From assembly GCA_964405665.1 (NCBI GenBank), contig CAYOOT010000043.1, positions 1-21,250 on the forward strand: 21,250 bases of DNA, written 5' to 3'. A program made the translations under genes and the position numbers. Origin of the DNA: CAYOOT01 sp964405665. GTDB taxonomy: Bacteria > Bdellovibrionota_C > UBA2361 > SZUA-149 > CAZDWZ01. Position 1 is the first letter of the stretch; the number at the start of each line of letters is the position of its first letter. Shown here piece after piece: positions 6,938 through 13,448 of the stretch. The notes beneath the pieces are model-generated. The model searched no databases. It worked only from the letters and a program-made list of their open reading frames with translations, and was not told the origin of the DNA.

Positions 6938-7528
6938 ATGAAAAGCTTGATAGTTGTTTTCTTTGTTTCTTTTAGTGTTTTTATTAGTAACTGTTTTGCC
7001 CAAGCTGCTTGCGATACAGAAGCTAAGCTAGTAGATTTTAAAAAAACTGTAGCCACAGCTGATTTGTGGTCTAATTATCGAAGTAAGCCCGGTTCAATTG
7101 CCCATGACAGTTCCGAGATGTTAAAATCTGCACTTATTGCTTTTAAAAAAAACATCTCAGACTGTGCAAAAAATGCTCAGATTTTCTTTTATTCAATTCC
7201 GGCCAAATTTTTAAACGATTATTCCGATAAAAATTATTGCGAAGAATTTTTTAAGAAAACCAAAGAATCCCCAATTAAATATTCTGCCCTGGAATTTGAG
7301 GATATGGATCAATTTTCTTCTTGGTTTAATGAATTTTCTCAAGGAAAAGGTAAGCAAGGAAAAGAGCTATATAATAAATGTGATCGCAGTTGCAGTCCGC
7401 AGTATAAATCAATCATTACTGAAGTTGCTTCCGGGATCAAGGCTGATGTTGAAGTAATTTGCGGTCCGGCTAGGGATAAGGATGATAATAATTATAAATT
7501 AAGTGTTCAGTATTCTTTCGGGAATTAG
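6938..7528 (+). CDS. Secreted cysteine-containing hypothetical protein, 196 aa
   Basis: The family is not recognised. The N-terminus is a clean Sec signal peptide (MKS, hydrophobic core, then cleavage predicted after FAQA before ACDTEA), so the mature protein of about 172 residues would be periplasmic or exported. The mature part has six cysteines (ACDT, DCAK, YCEE, KCDRSC, VICGP), an even number consistent with disulfides, and is rich in lysine and aromatic residues. C19 (SNC) lies inside the signal peptide and does not form a lipobox. A TGaTATAAC extended -10-like word lies 4 nt before the ATG, so the transcript could be nearly leaderless. The heptamer array begins within about 20 nt of its stop codon. 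Confidence 0.7.
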   Translation: MKSLIVVFFVSFSVFISNCFAQAACDTEAKLVDFKKTVATADLWSNYRSKPGSIAHDSSEMLKSALIAFKKNISDCAKNAQIFFYSIPAKFLNDYSDKNYCEEFFKKTKESPIKYSALEFEDMDQFSSWFNEFSQGKGKQGKELYNKCDRSCSPQYKSIITEVASGIKADVEVICGPARDKDDNNYKLSVQYSFGN

Positions 7529-7531
7529 TAA

Positions 7532-7693
7532 TTGAGGATTAGACATCGGAGATCTGAACTCTGAAATCAGATTTCCGATGTCTGAATTCTGAGATCCGAT
7601 TTCTGATATCAGAGTTCAGACCTCCGATGTCCGATCTCAGACATCTGATATCCGAAATCAGAATTCAGAGATCAGAAATCTGATTTCGGAATT
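7532..7693. repeat. Tandem heptamer array, 21 units of TCNGANN
   Basis: From 7546 to 7692 the sequence divides without exception into 21 consecutive 7-bp units that all read TCNGANN, for example TCTGAAC, TCAGATT, TCCGATG, TCGGAAT. Two decayed units (TTGAGGA, TTAGACA) precede it from 7532. TCNGA is its own reverse complement, so the array reads the same on both strands. The third position is 7 T, 7 A, 5 C and 2 G, and the two spacer bases take almost every combination, so this is not one word copied by slippage. It fills the whole gap between two convergent genes. All frames are interrupted or biased by the repeat, and it is not coding. Confidence 0.93.
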
Positions 7694-7697
7694 CAAC

Positions 7698-8177
7698 CTA
7701 ACCCCTTTTCTGAACCGACATCACCCTTTTCAGCTGCTTATCAATTTCCCGCTTTTTCAAATCTTCTCTTTTATCATGTATTTTTTTACCTTTAGCGGTA
7801 GCAATTTCCAATTTACATTTTCCAGCTTTAAAATAAGCTTTGAGCGGAATGATTGTCAGGCCTTTTTGTTTGGTTGCAACAAATAATTTTTGTAATTCTT
7901 TTTTGTGTAAAAGTAATTTTCTATCAGCTGTTGGCCGATGAGATTCAACAGGAGAATGACTATAGGGGCTGATATGGCAGCCTACTAAATAAAGTTCTTC
8001 CTTTAAAAATCGAACATAGCTGTCTTTTAAATTTGCTTCACCCGCTCTAATCGATTTAACTTCACTTCCTTTTAAAACAATGCCCGCTTCGTAAGTATCG
8101 ATAATTTGGTAGTCATGCCAAGCCTTCTTGTTCTGAGCGACAATTAGAATGCCAGTATTTTGTTTTTGCTTTGACAT
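7698..8177 (-). CDS. smpB: SsrA-binding protein (trans-translation)
   Basis: Binds tmRNA and guides it into stalled ribosomes for trans-translation rescue; cytoplasmic and ribosome-associated. At 159 residues the length is standard. Family motifs: NKKAWHDYQIIDTYEAGIVLKGSEVKSIRAGEANLKD in the first third, the YSHSPVESHRPTADRKLLLHKKEL segment in the middle, and the C-terminal basic tail KGKKIHDKREDLKKREIDKQLKR that enters the mRNA channel. The ATG has no visible Shine-Dalgarno sequence. The tmRNA gene itself is not in this window. It is divergent from nagZ, and the two-hairpin repeat copy A lies between the two genes. Confidence 0.95.
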   Translation of the reverse strand: MSKQKQNTGILIVAQNKKAWHDYQIIDTYEAGIVLKGSEVKSIRAGEANLKDSYVRFLKEELYLVGCHISPYSHSPVESHRPTADRKLLLHKKELQKLFVATKQKGLTIIPLKAYFKAGKCKLEIATAKGKKIHDKREDLKKREIDKQLKRVMSVQKRG

Positions 8178-8199
8178 AGGCGTTGGATAGGATCATATT
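8171..8199 (+). promoter_or_regulatory. Possible promoter of nagZ
   Basis: TTGACA (8171-8176), 17 nt, CATATT (8194-8199, 4 of 6). If used, transcription starts near 8206 and the whole two-hairpin element A becomes the 5' leader of nagZ. The -35 overlaps the smpB start codon. Confidence 0.4.
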
Positions 8200-8211
8200 A
8201 AATTCGTAGAG

Positions 8212-8301
8212 ATCCTCCTACGCCAAGGCTTCGGAGGATATAGACTTTTCTATAACTTATGTAACATGGTAATGTTACATAAGTTATGAAAAGATCTATA
8301 T
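8212..8301 (+). repeat. Two-hairpin repeat element, copy A
   Basis: Hairpin 1: ATCCTCC (8212-8218) with GGAGGAT (8233-8239), plus an inner GCC-AA-GGC (8222-8229). Hairpin 2: outer ATATAG/CTATAT (8238-8243 with 8296-8301), then CTTTTC/GAAAAG (8245-8250 with 8288-8293), a bulged T, and a perfect 16-bp stem ATAACTTATGTAACAT/ATGTTACATAAGTTAT (8252-8267, 8272-8287) around GGTA. The same layout, with different but still paired stems, occurs at 14324-14412 (reverse) and 14510-14595. It ends 8 nt before the nagZ ATG, which has no ribosome site of its own. Confidence 0.88.
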
Positions 8302-8309
8302 AGTCTAAT

Positions 8310-9398
8310 ATGGCAAAAAATAACAATATCAGTTCTGATTTAAAGCACGTGGGAGATAATTTTATAGTTGGTTTTTCTTCTGAAAAGCTCAATTCTGAGG
8401 AAAAATCCCTTTTAAAAACTTTAAAACCATTAGGGATAATTCTTTTTGCCAAAAATATTTATCGTGGAGAAAACTGGATTTCCAAGCTTAAAGATCTGAT
8501 TAGAGAAACAAAAGATCTCGTGGAAAATGAGAGCCTGATAGTTTCTGTCGATCATGAAGGGGGTAGGGTGCACCGCTTTATTGAGCCGGTGACAAAATTT
8601 CCTGCTGCAAAAAAGTGGAAGCAATTGACTAAAGATGTGGCCCGAGCAATGGCTTGGGAATTAAGTGCTTTAGGCTTTAATCTGAACTTTGCCCCGGTTG
8701 CAGATGTTCATTCAGAAGAAAAAAATCCCGTGATTGGAGAACGGGCTTTTGCGGAAAAAGCGGAAGAAGTTGCTGAATTGGCCGTGGAATTTTTTAAAGA
8801 ACAGGAAAAAAACTTTGTACTGGCTTGTGCCAAGCATTTTCCCGGCCACGGTGCTACTATTTCAGATTCTCATCTGGAATTGCCGAGGTTAGATTTAAGT
8901 GAGGACAAGCTTTACGAAAGAGAATTAATTCCCTTTAAAAAACTTATTGTTGAGGGAATTTCCTTGATTATGACTGCCCATGTAATTTACCCGCAACTAG
9001 ATGCGGATAATCCGGCAACATTGTCCCCTAAAATTATTAACGATCTTTTAAGAACTGCTCTTAACTATCAAGCTGTTGTGATTACGGATGACTTGGAAAT
9101 GAAGGCCCTAAGGCAATTTACGCCAGAACAAAAAGCAATTAAAGCTGTAGATGCTGGAGTCGATATTTTACTGGAAGCCAATCCTCAAGATCAATTGGCA
9201 TTAAAAGTGGCAGCCCGAATGGCGATTGGTCTTTTAAACTCTATGGAAAAAAAAGTAGAGTTCGAAAATAAGTTACTGCAAAGTCAAAAAAGGATCAATT
9301 TTTTAAAAGATAAAATTAGAAAATTTAAATCTCCTGTTAATCTTGATTGTCTCGGGTCCAAAGAACATCAAGATTTAGTAAGACAATTAATTGTTTAA
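8310..9398 (+). CDS. nagZ: Beta-N-acetylglucosaminidase, GH3 family
   Basis: Removes GlcNAc from anhydro-muropeptides in the cytoplasm during peptidoglycan recycling. It is 362 residues, with no signal peptide. GH3 motifs: VSVDHEGGRVHRF (78-90), KHFPGHGATISDSH (175-188), where H188 is the NagZ-type general acid/base with its aspartate partner D186, and VITDDLEMKAL (257-267), where D260 is the expected nucleophile. MTAHVIYPQLD (221-231) is also typical. The ATG chosen puts FIVGFSSEKL at the usual distance from the start. No Shine-Dalgarno is visible; the structured repeat A lies immediately upstream. The last 12 nt overlap the convergent SseB-family gene. Confidence 0.93.
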   Translation: MAKNNNISSDLKHVGDNFIVGFSSEKLNSEEKSLLKTLKPLGIILFAKNIYRGENWISKLKDLIRETKDLVENESLIVSVDHEGGRVHRFIEPVTKFPAAKKWKQLTKDVARAMAWELSALGFNLNFAPVADVHSEEKNPVIGERAFAEKAEEVAELAVEFFKEQEKNFVLACAKHFPGHGATISDSHLELPRLDLSEDKLYERELIPFKKLIVEGISLIMTAHVIYPQLDADNPATLSPKIINDLLRTALNYQAVVITDDLEMKALRQFTPEQKAIKAVDAGVDILLEANPQDQLALKVAARMAIGLLNSMEKKVEFENKLLQSQKRINFLKDKIRKFKSPVNLDCLGSKEHQDLVRQLIV

Positions 9399-10400
9399 TT
9401 TTTGTTTATTAAAAAAATTTAATTTTTTTAATGAAAATCCAGAGGACTTTTTTTCTTCTGGTTCTTCACTGGCAGCTAGATTTTGCTGCTCGTATGTTCT
9501 AAGTGTGCTCCATTCCATTTGTGAAGATAAAGGAATAGATGTTTTATTTATTTTTTGTTTTTCATAAAAAGGAGTTTCAGTTTTGAAAAGTTCCCAAGAG
9601 CTGGAGCTATACGATGCCAAATCATCAAACACCTCGATTAATCCTGCTTCTCCGAAAAATTCGCGGGAAATATTTGCAACTTCTTCAATCAGATTAAATC
9701 TGCTTTCCAACAAAAGATTTTCTGAAACCAATCCCACGGCAGTTGTGCCTGATACATTATGAATATAATAAGCTTCAACAATCTCGGGATATTTTTCCAA
9801 AATTGTTTTTAAACTTTGTTTTATTTCTTCGGGATTAGCAGAAATTTTATAAGGGTTTAGTTTATAATCCTTAAAAATTTCTTTTTCATTAAAATCGGCA
9901 AAAGATTCTTGTTGATTGTCTTCTGTTTCTTCTCGATATTCTTCAGCATATATAGGATATTCTTCTTCTTCCTGTTCTTTTATTACTGGTGCAGCTTCTG
10001 TAATTATGGGATCGTTTCCAGAAATAATATTAATATCTTCTGGTGATAAATAAATTTCAGTATCTAATCCTTGATCAATTAAAATCCAATAATCTTTGGG
10101 GACAGTTAAAGCCAAATCTCCCAAGGGAAGGGAAAAACATTGATAGTTATGTTTACTGATATAATCAAAGAAAACATCTTCTCCGATAAAAACAGGGATG
10201 ACTGTTTTTTCATTGACATTAGTATTAACAATTTTTATTTTTTTAGTTTCTTCTCCGTTAGTTTTTTTTTCAAAACTTGTAGCTGGAACAAAGACAATTT
10301 GTTCGCTAAGTTTATTTAAAGCTAATTTTCTTTCTTTAAAATTATTTGAAGAAAGATTTCCCAGTATATTTTTTATTGAACTATTTTCCACATTATCCAT
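9387..10400 (-). CDS. SseB-family protein 1, two SseB-like domains with acidic linker
   Basis: 337 residues, cytoplasmic, no membrane segment. Residues about 30-125 look like the SseB N-terminal domain: IVFVPATSF, VIPVFIGEDVFFDY, LPLGDLALTVPKDYWILIDQG, EIYLSPEDI. A very acidic, probably flexible linker follows (about 135-175, including EEEEYPIYAEEYREETED). Residues about 190-275 resemble the SseB C-terminal domain (LKTILEKYPEIVEAYYI). A basic tail starting SSGFSLKKLNFF ends the protein. The E. coli namesake is linked to serine sensitivity, but the biochemical role of the family is unclear. A second member lies at 13439-14275 with the same domain order. The 3' end overlaps nagZ by 12 bp, tail to tail. 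Confidence 0.72.
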   Translation of the reverse strand: MDNVENSSIKNILGNLSSNNFKERKLALNKLSEQIVFVPATSFEKKTNGEETKKIKIVNTNVNEKTVIPVFIGEDVFFDYISKHNYQCFSLPLGDLALTVPKDYWILIDQGLDTEIYLSPEDINIISGNDPIITEAAPVIKEQEEEEYPIYAEEYREETEDNQQESFADFNEKEIFKDYKLNPYKISANPEEIKQSLKTILEKYPEIVEAYYIHNVSGTTAVGLVSENLLLESRFNLIEEVANISREFFGEAGLIEVFDDLASYSSSSWELFKTETPFYEKQKINKTSIPLSSQMEWSTLRTYEQQNLAASEEPEEKKSSGFSLKKLNFFNKQKLNN

Positions 10401-10549
10401 AGGTGATATTACACTAATCTAATATATTATGTCTTTTGCTTCAAAACAAAGTCAGATATTATCTAATTACAAGCCTCAATGAAATAAACTCATTTATCTC
10501 TATAAGGTATTGTATTTATTGAAATTTTAAATGACATATAAAGGATTTT

Positions 10550-10690
10550 ATGAAACTTGGTGGAATGGTATTTCTAATTTTTATGCTTATTTTATCCTTA
10601 GTCCTCTATAAAATGCATTATCCTTTGCTTTCCATGGTGATCTTTTTAATATTTTTAGCTTCAGCTTTTTCTAGTGGCAAATTAGGATAA
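10550..10690 (+). CDS. Small two-helix membrane peptide, 46 aa
   Basis: Starts MKLGGMVFLIFMLILS and ends FLASAFSSGKLG. Two hydrophobic segments (about 5-20 and 25-41) are separated by LYKMHYP, giving a likely helical hairpin in the inner membrane. An AAAGGA ribosome site lies 4 nt before the ATG, which is the main reason for calling it. The family is not recognised. It stands alone between the start of the first SseB-family gene and the end of cysE, so the neighbours say little about its role. Confidence 0.55.
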   Translation: MKLGGMVFLIFMLILSLVLYKMHYPLLSMVIFLIFLASAFSSGKLG

Positions 10691-10706
10691 ATTAATTTTT
10701 TCAAAA

Positions 10707-11624
10707 TTAAGATAACTTATTAAAAAGCAAACTCTGTGGCGGAACACTTTGCATTAAAAATACACCGGCTCCAATTGTAGAATTTTTGCCAATTATTGTA
10801 TCACCCCCAAGAATTGTAGCGTTAGCATAAATTATAACATTATCTTCTACAGTCGGATGCCTTTTTACTCCTTTTATTGTGTGTCCATTTTCATCAACCG
10901 GAAAACTTTTAGCGCCTAAAGTTGCACCTTGATAGATTTTTACATTGTTTCCGATTTCAGTGGTTTCTCCGATTACTACTCCTGTACAATGGTCAATAAA
11001 AAATCCTTTTCCAATTTTTGCACCCGGATGAATATCAGCACCGGACTTAGTATGGGCCCATTCTCCCATAATTCTGGGAATTACTGGCACATCTAACAGA
11101 TATAATTGATGGGCCAGGCGTTGAGTGCTAATCGCCAGCATTCCGGGATAGCTAAGTTTTATTTCGGCAAAACTTTGGGCGGCAGGGTCTCCGGAATATG
11201 CCGCTTTTAAATCTTCAATTAACAGATTACGAATATAGGGCAGGCTGGCAAAAAAAACAGAACTTATTTTTTCCACTTCTTTATTGACATTACTCAAGGG
11301 TGAAATAGATTTTTTTCTGGCGGCTTCTCCCAACCAGATCAAGGGCAGGGCCTTTTTCAATTCAGTTTTTAAAAGTTTGTTTGCTCGCAGAAGTTTTTTT
11401 CTAAGAAAAGAATCCAATTCCTTATGATCTTTGGGTGCCGCACTATGGGAACCGGGAAATAAAATATCAAGCAATAATTTCAAAACTTCGATTACATTTT
11501 CTCTTTTGGGATAATTTTTTAAAACTCTTTCCGGACAGTCCTCTTCTGCAAAAGAAAAAGATTCTTTGATTTCTTTGGTACAAATATTTAGGTAATTATT
11601 TTTATCGAATTTTTCTTTTTTCAT
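10707..11624 (-). CDS. cysE: Serine O-acetyltransferase
   Basis: Makes O-acetylserine from serine and acetyl-CoA, the first step of cysteine synthesis; cytoplasmic, usually a hexamer. The N-terminal helical domain (to about 190) includes DPAAQSFAEIKLSYPGMLAISTQRLAHQLY. The left-handed beta-helix of hexapeptide repeats follows: GADIHPGAKIGKGFFIDHCTGVVIGETTEIGNNVKIYQGATLGAK, then RHPTVEDNVIIYANATILGGDTIIGKNSTIGAG. The catalytic Asp/His pair (FIDHCTGVVIGET) and the RHPTVED segment are intact. At 305 residues it is the longer form of the enzyme with an extended N-terminus. The C-terminus (PPQSLLFNKLS) is short and lacks the usual GxPAK/GxPAR segment. It starts 7 nt after yqeY, so the two are one operon. 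Confidence 0.9.
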   Translation of the reverse strand: MKKEKFDKNNYLNICTKEIKESFSFAEEDCPERVLKNYPKRENVIEVLKLLLDILFPGSHSAAPKDHKELDSFLRKKLLRANKLLKTELKKALPLIWLGEAARKKSISPLSNVNKEVEKISSVFFASLPYIRNLLIEDLKAAYSGDPAAQSFAEIKLSYPGMLAISTQRLAHQLYLLDVPVIPRIMGEWAHTKSGADIHPGAKIGKGFFIDHCTGVVIGETTEIGNNVKIYQGATLGAKSFPVDENGHTIKGVKRHPTVEDNVIIYANATILGGDTIIGKNSTIGAGVFLMQSVPPQSLLFNKLS

Positions 11625-11631
11625 AAGGCAG

Positions 11632-12066
11632 TTAGCCTAACAAAGTTTTAGCGATATCGCTTGCAACCTTTCCTTCAAATTTGCCTTTATACTTTTGATT
11701 AAGTTCGCCCATGATTTTTCCAATATTATTTGCACCACTGGCAATTAGCTCAGAAATTAAGCTTTTAAGTTTTTCTTCACTAATTTGTTCTCCCAAGTAA
11801 GCTTGAATCAAATTGATTTCACTTTGGTTGCTATCAACGATATCTTGTCTTTGAGCGGTTTTGGCAAACTCAATCGCATCACGTCTTTTTTTTATCTCTT
11901 TTTGAAAAATCTGAATGATATCGGCATCAGTTAATTCTTTTCGAGTATCTACTTCTAGACGTTTTATTTCAGAGGAAATAGTCCTTAAAGTTAAAAGCTT
12001 TTCTTGATTTCTCGCTTTCATCGCTTCTTTGATATCTTCTAATAATTTTGTTTTGATTTCGGACAT
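11632..12066 (-). CDS. yqeY: GatB/YqeY domain protein
   Basis: 144-residue all-helical protein of the YqeY family, related to the tRNA-binding tail of the GatB subunit of Glu-tRNA amidotransferase. Visible family features are MKARNQEKLLTLRTISSEIKRLEVDTRKELTD near the N-terminus, QKEIKKRRDAIEFAKTAQRQDIVDSNQSEINLIQAYL in the middle, and the C-terminal NIGKIMGELNQKYKGKFEGKVASDIAK. It most likely interacts with tRNA, but its exact job is not established. A GAGGAG ribosome site lies just upstream. It is the promoter-proximal partner of cysE; ccmH-like lies 79 nt further upstream on the same strand. Confidence 0.9.
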   Translation of the reverse strand: MSEIKTKLLEDIKEAMKARNQEKLLTLRTISSEIKRLEVDTRKELTDADIIQIFQKEIKKRRDAIEFAKTAQRQDIVDSNQSEINLIQAYLGEQISEEKLKSLISELIASGANNIGKIMGELNQKYKGKFEGKVASDIAKTLLG

Positions 12067-12083
12067 TGCTCCTCTTGTATTTT

Positions 12084-12149
12084 GTAAGCACTGAGAATTA
12101 TTTTTGCAAACTGCGGCGACAAAGAGTGCGAAAAATTATGAATGCTTAC
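12084..12149. other. Imperfect long stem between ccmH-like and yqeY
   Basis: GTAAGCA (12084-12090) pairs with TGCTTAC (12143-12149). Going inward, AATTATTTTTGC and GCGAAAAATTAT also pair, with a few mismatches. The stem covers most of the gap and the ccmH-like stop codon. It may be a processing or attenuation structure. Confidence 0.35.
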
Positions 12150-12559
12150 TGTTTCTTCATGTTTTTAAGTGTATACAACAATACTACAATTCCTAAAAGC
12201 AGGAAAATAAAAGGCATCAAGCTGGAAATCCTTCCCCATGTTGAAGATGTTTGAGGAAGTCCAGAAATTTTTTCTCCATAAATTATTTTCAGTTTATTAA
12301 TAGCCGCTTCTTTACTGTAGCCTTGTTCTAACCAGGAATGAATTTCCACTCTTAAATCCTTTGCTTGTGGGCTGGGGCAACTGGATAGTGTTAATCCCGG
12401 GCAAAATGGACTCATCACGTTGTCGCTTATTTCTTGGGTGAGGATCTCCAAGCTGGCCGAGTGCGCCAACTTGGATTGGTTGATGCTGTCTTCTTGAGCA
12501 CTGCAAAGTGAAGAAATTAGAAAGATCGAGGAAAATATGATAAAAACTGGGAATTTCAT
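12146..12559 (-). CDS. ccmH: CcmH-like cytochrome c maturation protein, variant Cys motif
   Basis: CcmH-type proteins act at the outer face of the inner membrane and keep the haem-binding cysteines of apocytochrome c reduced. Layout: signal peptide (1-21, cleavage near CSAQ), a short periplasmic helical domain, then one C-terminal membrane segment (about 113-132). The body DLRVEIHSWLEQGYSKEAAINKLKIIYGEKISGLP is the normal CcmH core. Instead of the usual LRCxxC, the active-site region reads SPFCPGLTLSSCPSPQ, with C53 and C61, that is Cys-x7-Cys. I have seen similar spacing in CcmH-like proteins of some non-proteobacterial groups, but I cannot check it here. No other ccm genes are in view. It is the first gene of a possible ccmH-yqeY-cysE run and is divergent from yacG. 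Confidence 0.75.
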   Translation of the reverse strand: MKFPVFIIFSSIFLISSLCSAQEDSINQSKLAHSASLEILTQEISDNVMSPFCPGLTLSSCPSPQAKDLRVEIHSWLEQGYSKEAAINKLKIIYGEKISGLPQTSSTWGRISSLMPFIFLLLGIVVLLYTLKNMKKQ

Positions 12560-12624
12560 TTGCTTAAAATTTTTAAATTGATAAAATTTATTCTATAGAA
12601 AAAACTTTTAGTTGTAAACTTTTT

Positions 12625-12816
12625 ATGATTTGTCCTTATTGTAAGAAAAAAGAAGCAGCAGAAAAACCAATTTGGCCCTTTTGTTCACAAAGATGCAAAC
12701 AAGCGGATTTAGGAGCCTGGGCAAAAGAAGAATATCGAGTAGCTGGAAAAGTTGTGGAAGATGCTTCTGAGGAAGAAGCTTTATTGGAAGAAGATCAATT
12801 CAACAATGAAGAATGA
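12625..12816 (+). CDS. yacG: YacG zinc protein, DNA gyrase inhibitor family
   Basis: 63 residues. Four zinc-ligand cysteines in the family pattern: CPYC (3-6) and CSQRC (20-24), followed by the diagnostic KQADLGAWAKEEYRVAG. In E. coli YacG binds the GyrB subunit and blocks gyrase. The C-terminus is an acidic tail (DASEEEALLEEDQFNNEE). No Shine-Dalgarno is evident before the ATG in the 65-nt divergent gap shared with the ccmH-like gene. The final 22 nt overlap the convergent HEAT-like gene. Confidence 0.88.
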   Translation: MICPYCKKKEAAEKPIWPFCSQRCKQADLGAWAKEEYRVAGKVVEDASEEEALLEEDQFNNEE

Positions 12817-13448
12817 GATAATTTTTCTACCTGAAGCAGAATATTTTGTTTTAAATCTTCAGGGAATTTTTTTAATTTGAGTAGTTCATTTTCCGAGGGG
12901 ATTTCCTCATCGGGAAGTCCGATGGCCTGACAAAGAGCAAGATAAGCTTTAATTCTTGTTGTTTTTTCTAATTCTTTATCTTTAACGAATCCGAGCAAAA
13001 CTTCCAAGATCTGTTTTTCTTTTTCGGAAAAATTGCTATTCATTTTATGAGTTTCCTCGTTGTAAATTTTAGATCGCAAATAGGAAGCTAAAGCCTTAAA
13101 GGCAGAATGCCTTAAATCTTCATCCAAGTCCCAACTTACTCCCAGCGCAAAGTCCAGAATTCGTTCCAGATATTCTTCGGTTTGCTGCCATTCCAAACAG
13201 AGAATTTCAATGATTAGGCAAGAAAGAGTGGGGTCTTTTAATTCCAGGAATTTTTCCAATAAATATTTATTGTCGATATTCTTCGCTCGTCCTAAAACAA
13301 GAATATGCGTATAGATATCATCAAAATAATTGGAATTGGCCAGTTCTTCTAAATCTAGTTTGGTAAGAAAATCTATTACTTCAGCAATTTCTTCCTGCTG
13401 GAGATTTTTTCCTAAATTCAGTTTAAGTAAAAGTTTATCTATTTCCAT
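12795..13448 (-). CDS. HEAT-repeat-like helical protein, 217 aa
   Basis: The exact family is not recognised. The sequence is a chain of predicted helix pairs with HEAT-like character, clearest at WDLDEDLRHSAFKALASYLRSKI (about 120-143) and KTTRIKAYLALCQAIGLPDEE (about 172-192). It has no signal peptide or membrane segment, is acidic overall and is probably a protein-binding scaffold. Its ATG overlaps the 3' end of the upstream SseB-family gene: the ten bases ATGGAAATAG hold both this start and the other stop. The two are therefore translationally coupled and likely act together. At the 3' end it overlaps yacG by 22 bp. Confidence 0.7.
   Translation of the reverse strand: MEIDKLLLKLNLGKNLQQEEIAEVIDFLTKLDLEELANSNYFDDIYTHILVLGRAKNIDNKYLLEKFLELKDPTLSCLIIEILCLEWQQTEEYLERILDFALGVSWDLDEDLRHSAFKALASYLRSKIYNEETHKMNSNFSEKEKQILEVLLGFVKDKELEKTTRIKAYLALCQAIGLPDEEIPSENELLKLKKFPEDLKQNILLQVEKLSHSSLLN

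Noticed and set aside
7546..7692. Heptamer array as a CRISPR array
   Set aside because: Units are 7 bp with 2-3 variable bases, with no spacer of 25-40 bp and no cas genes nearby.
8252..8287. Hairpin 2 of repeat A as an intrinsic terminator
   Set aside because: The stem is AT-rich, no T-run follows on either strand, and it lies between two divergent starts where no transcript should end.
8198..8452. 84-residue open frame on the minus strand across repeat A and the start of nagZ
   Set aside because: It runs through the hairpin element and antisense to the conserved nagZ N-terminus; no family features and no ribosome site.
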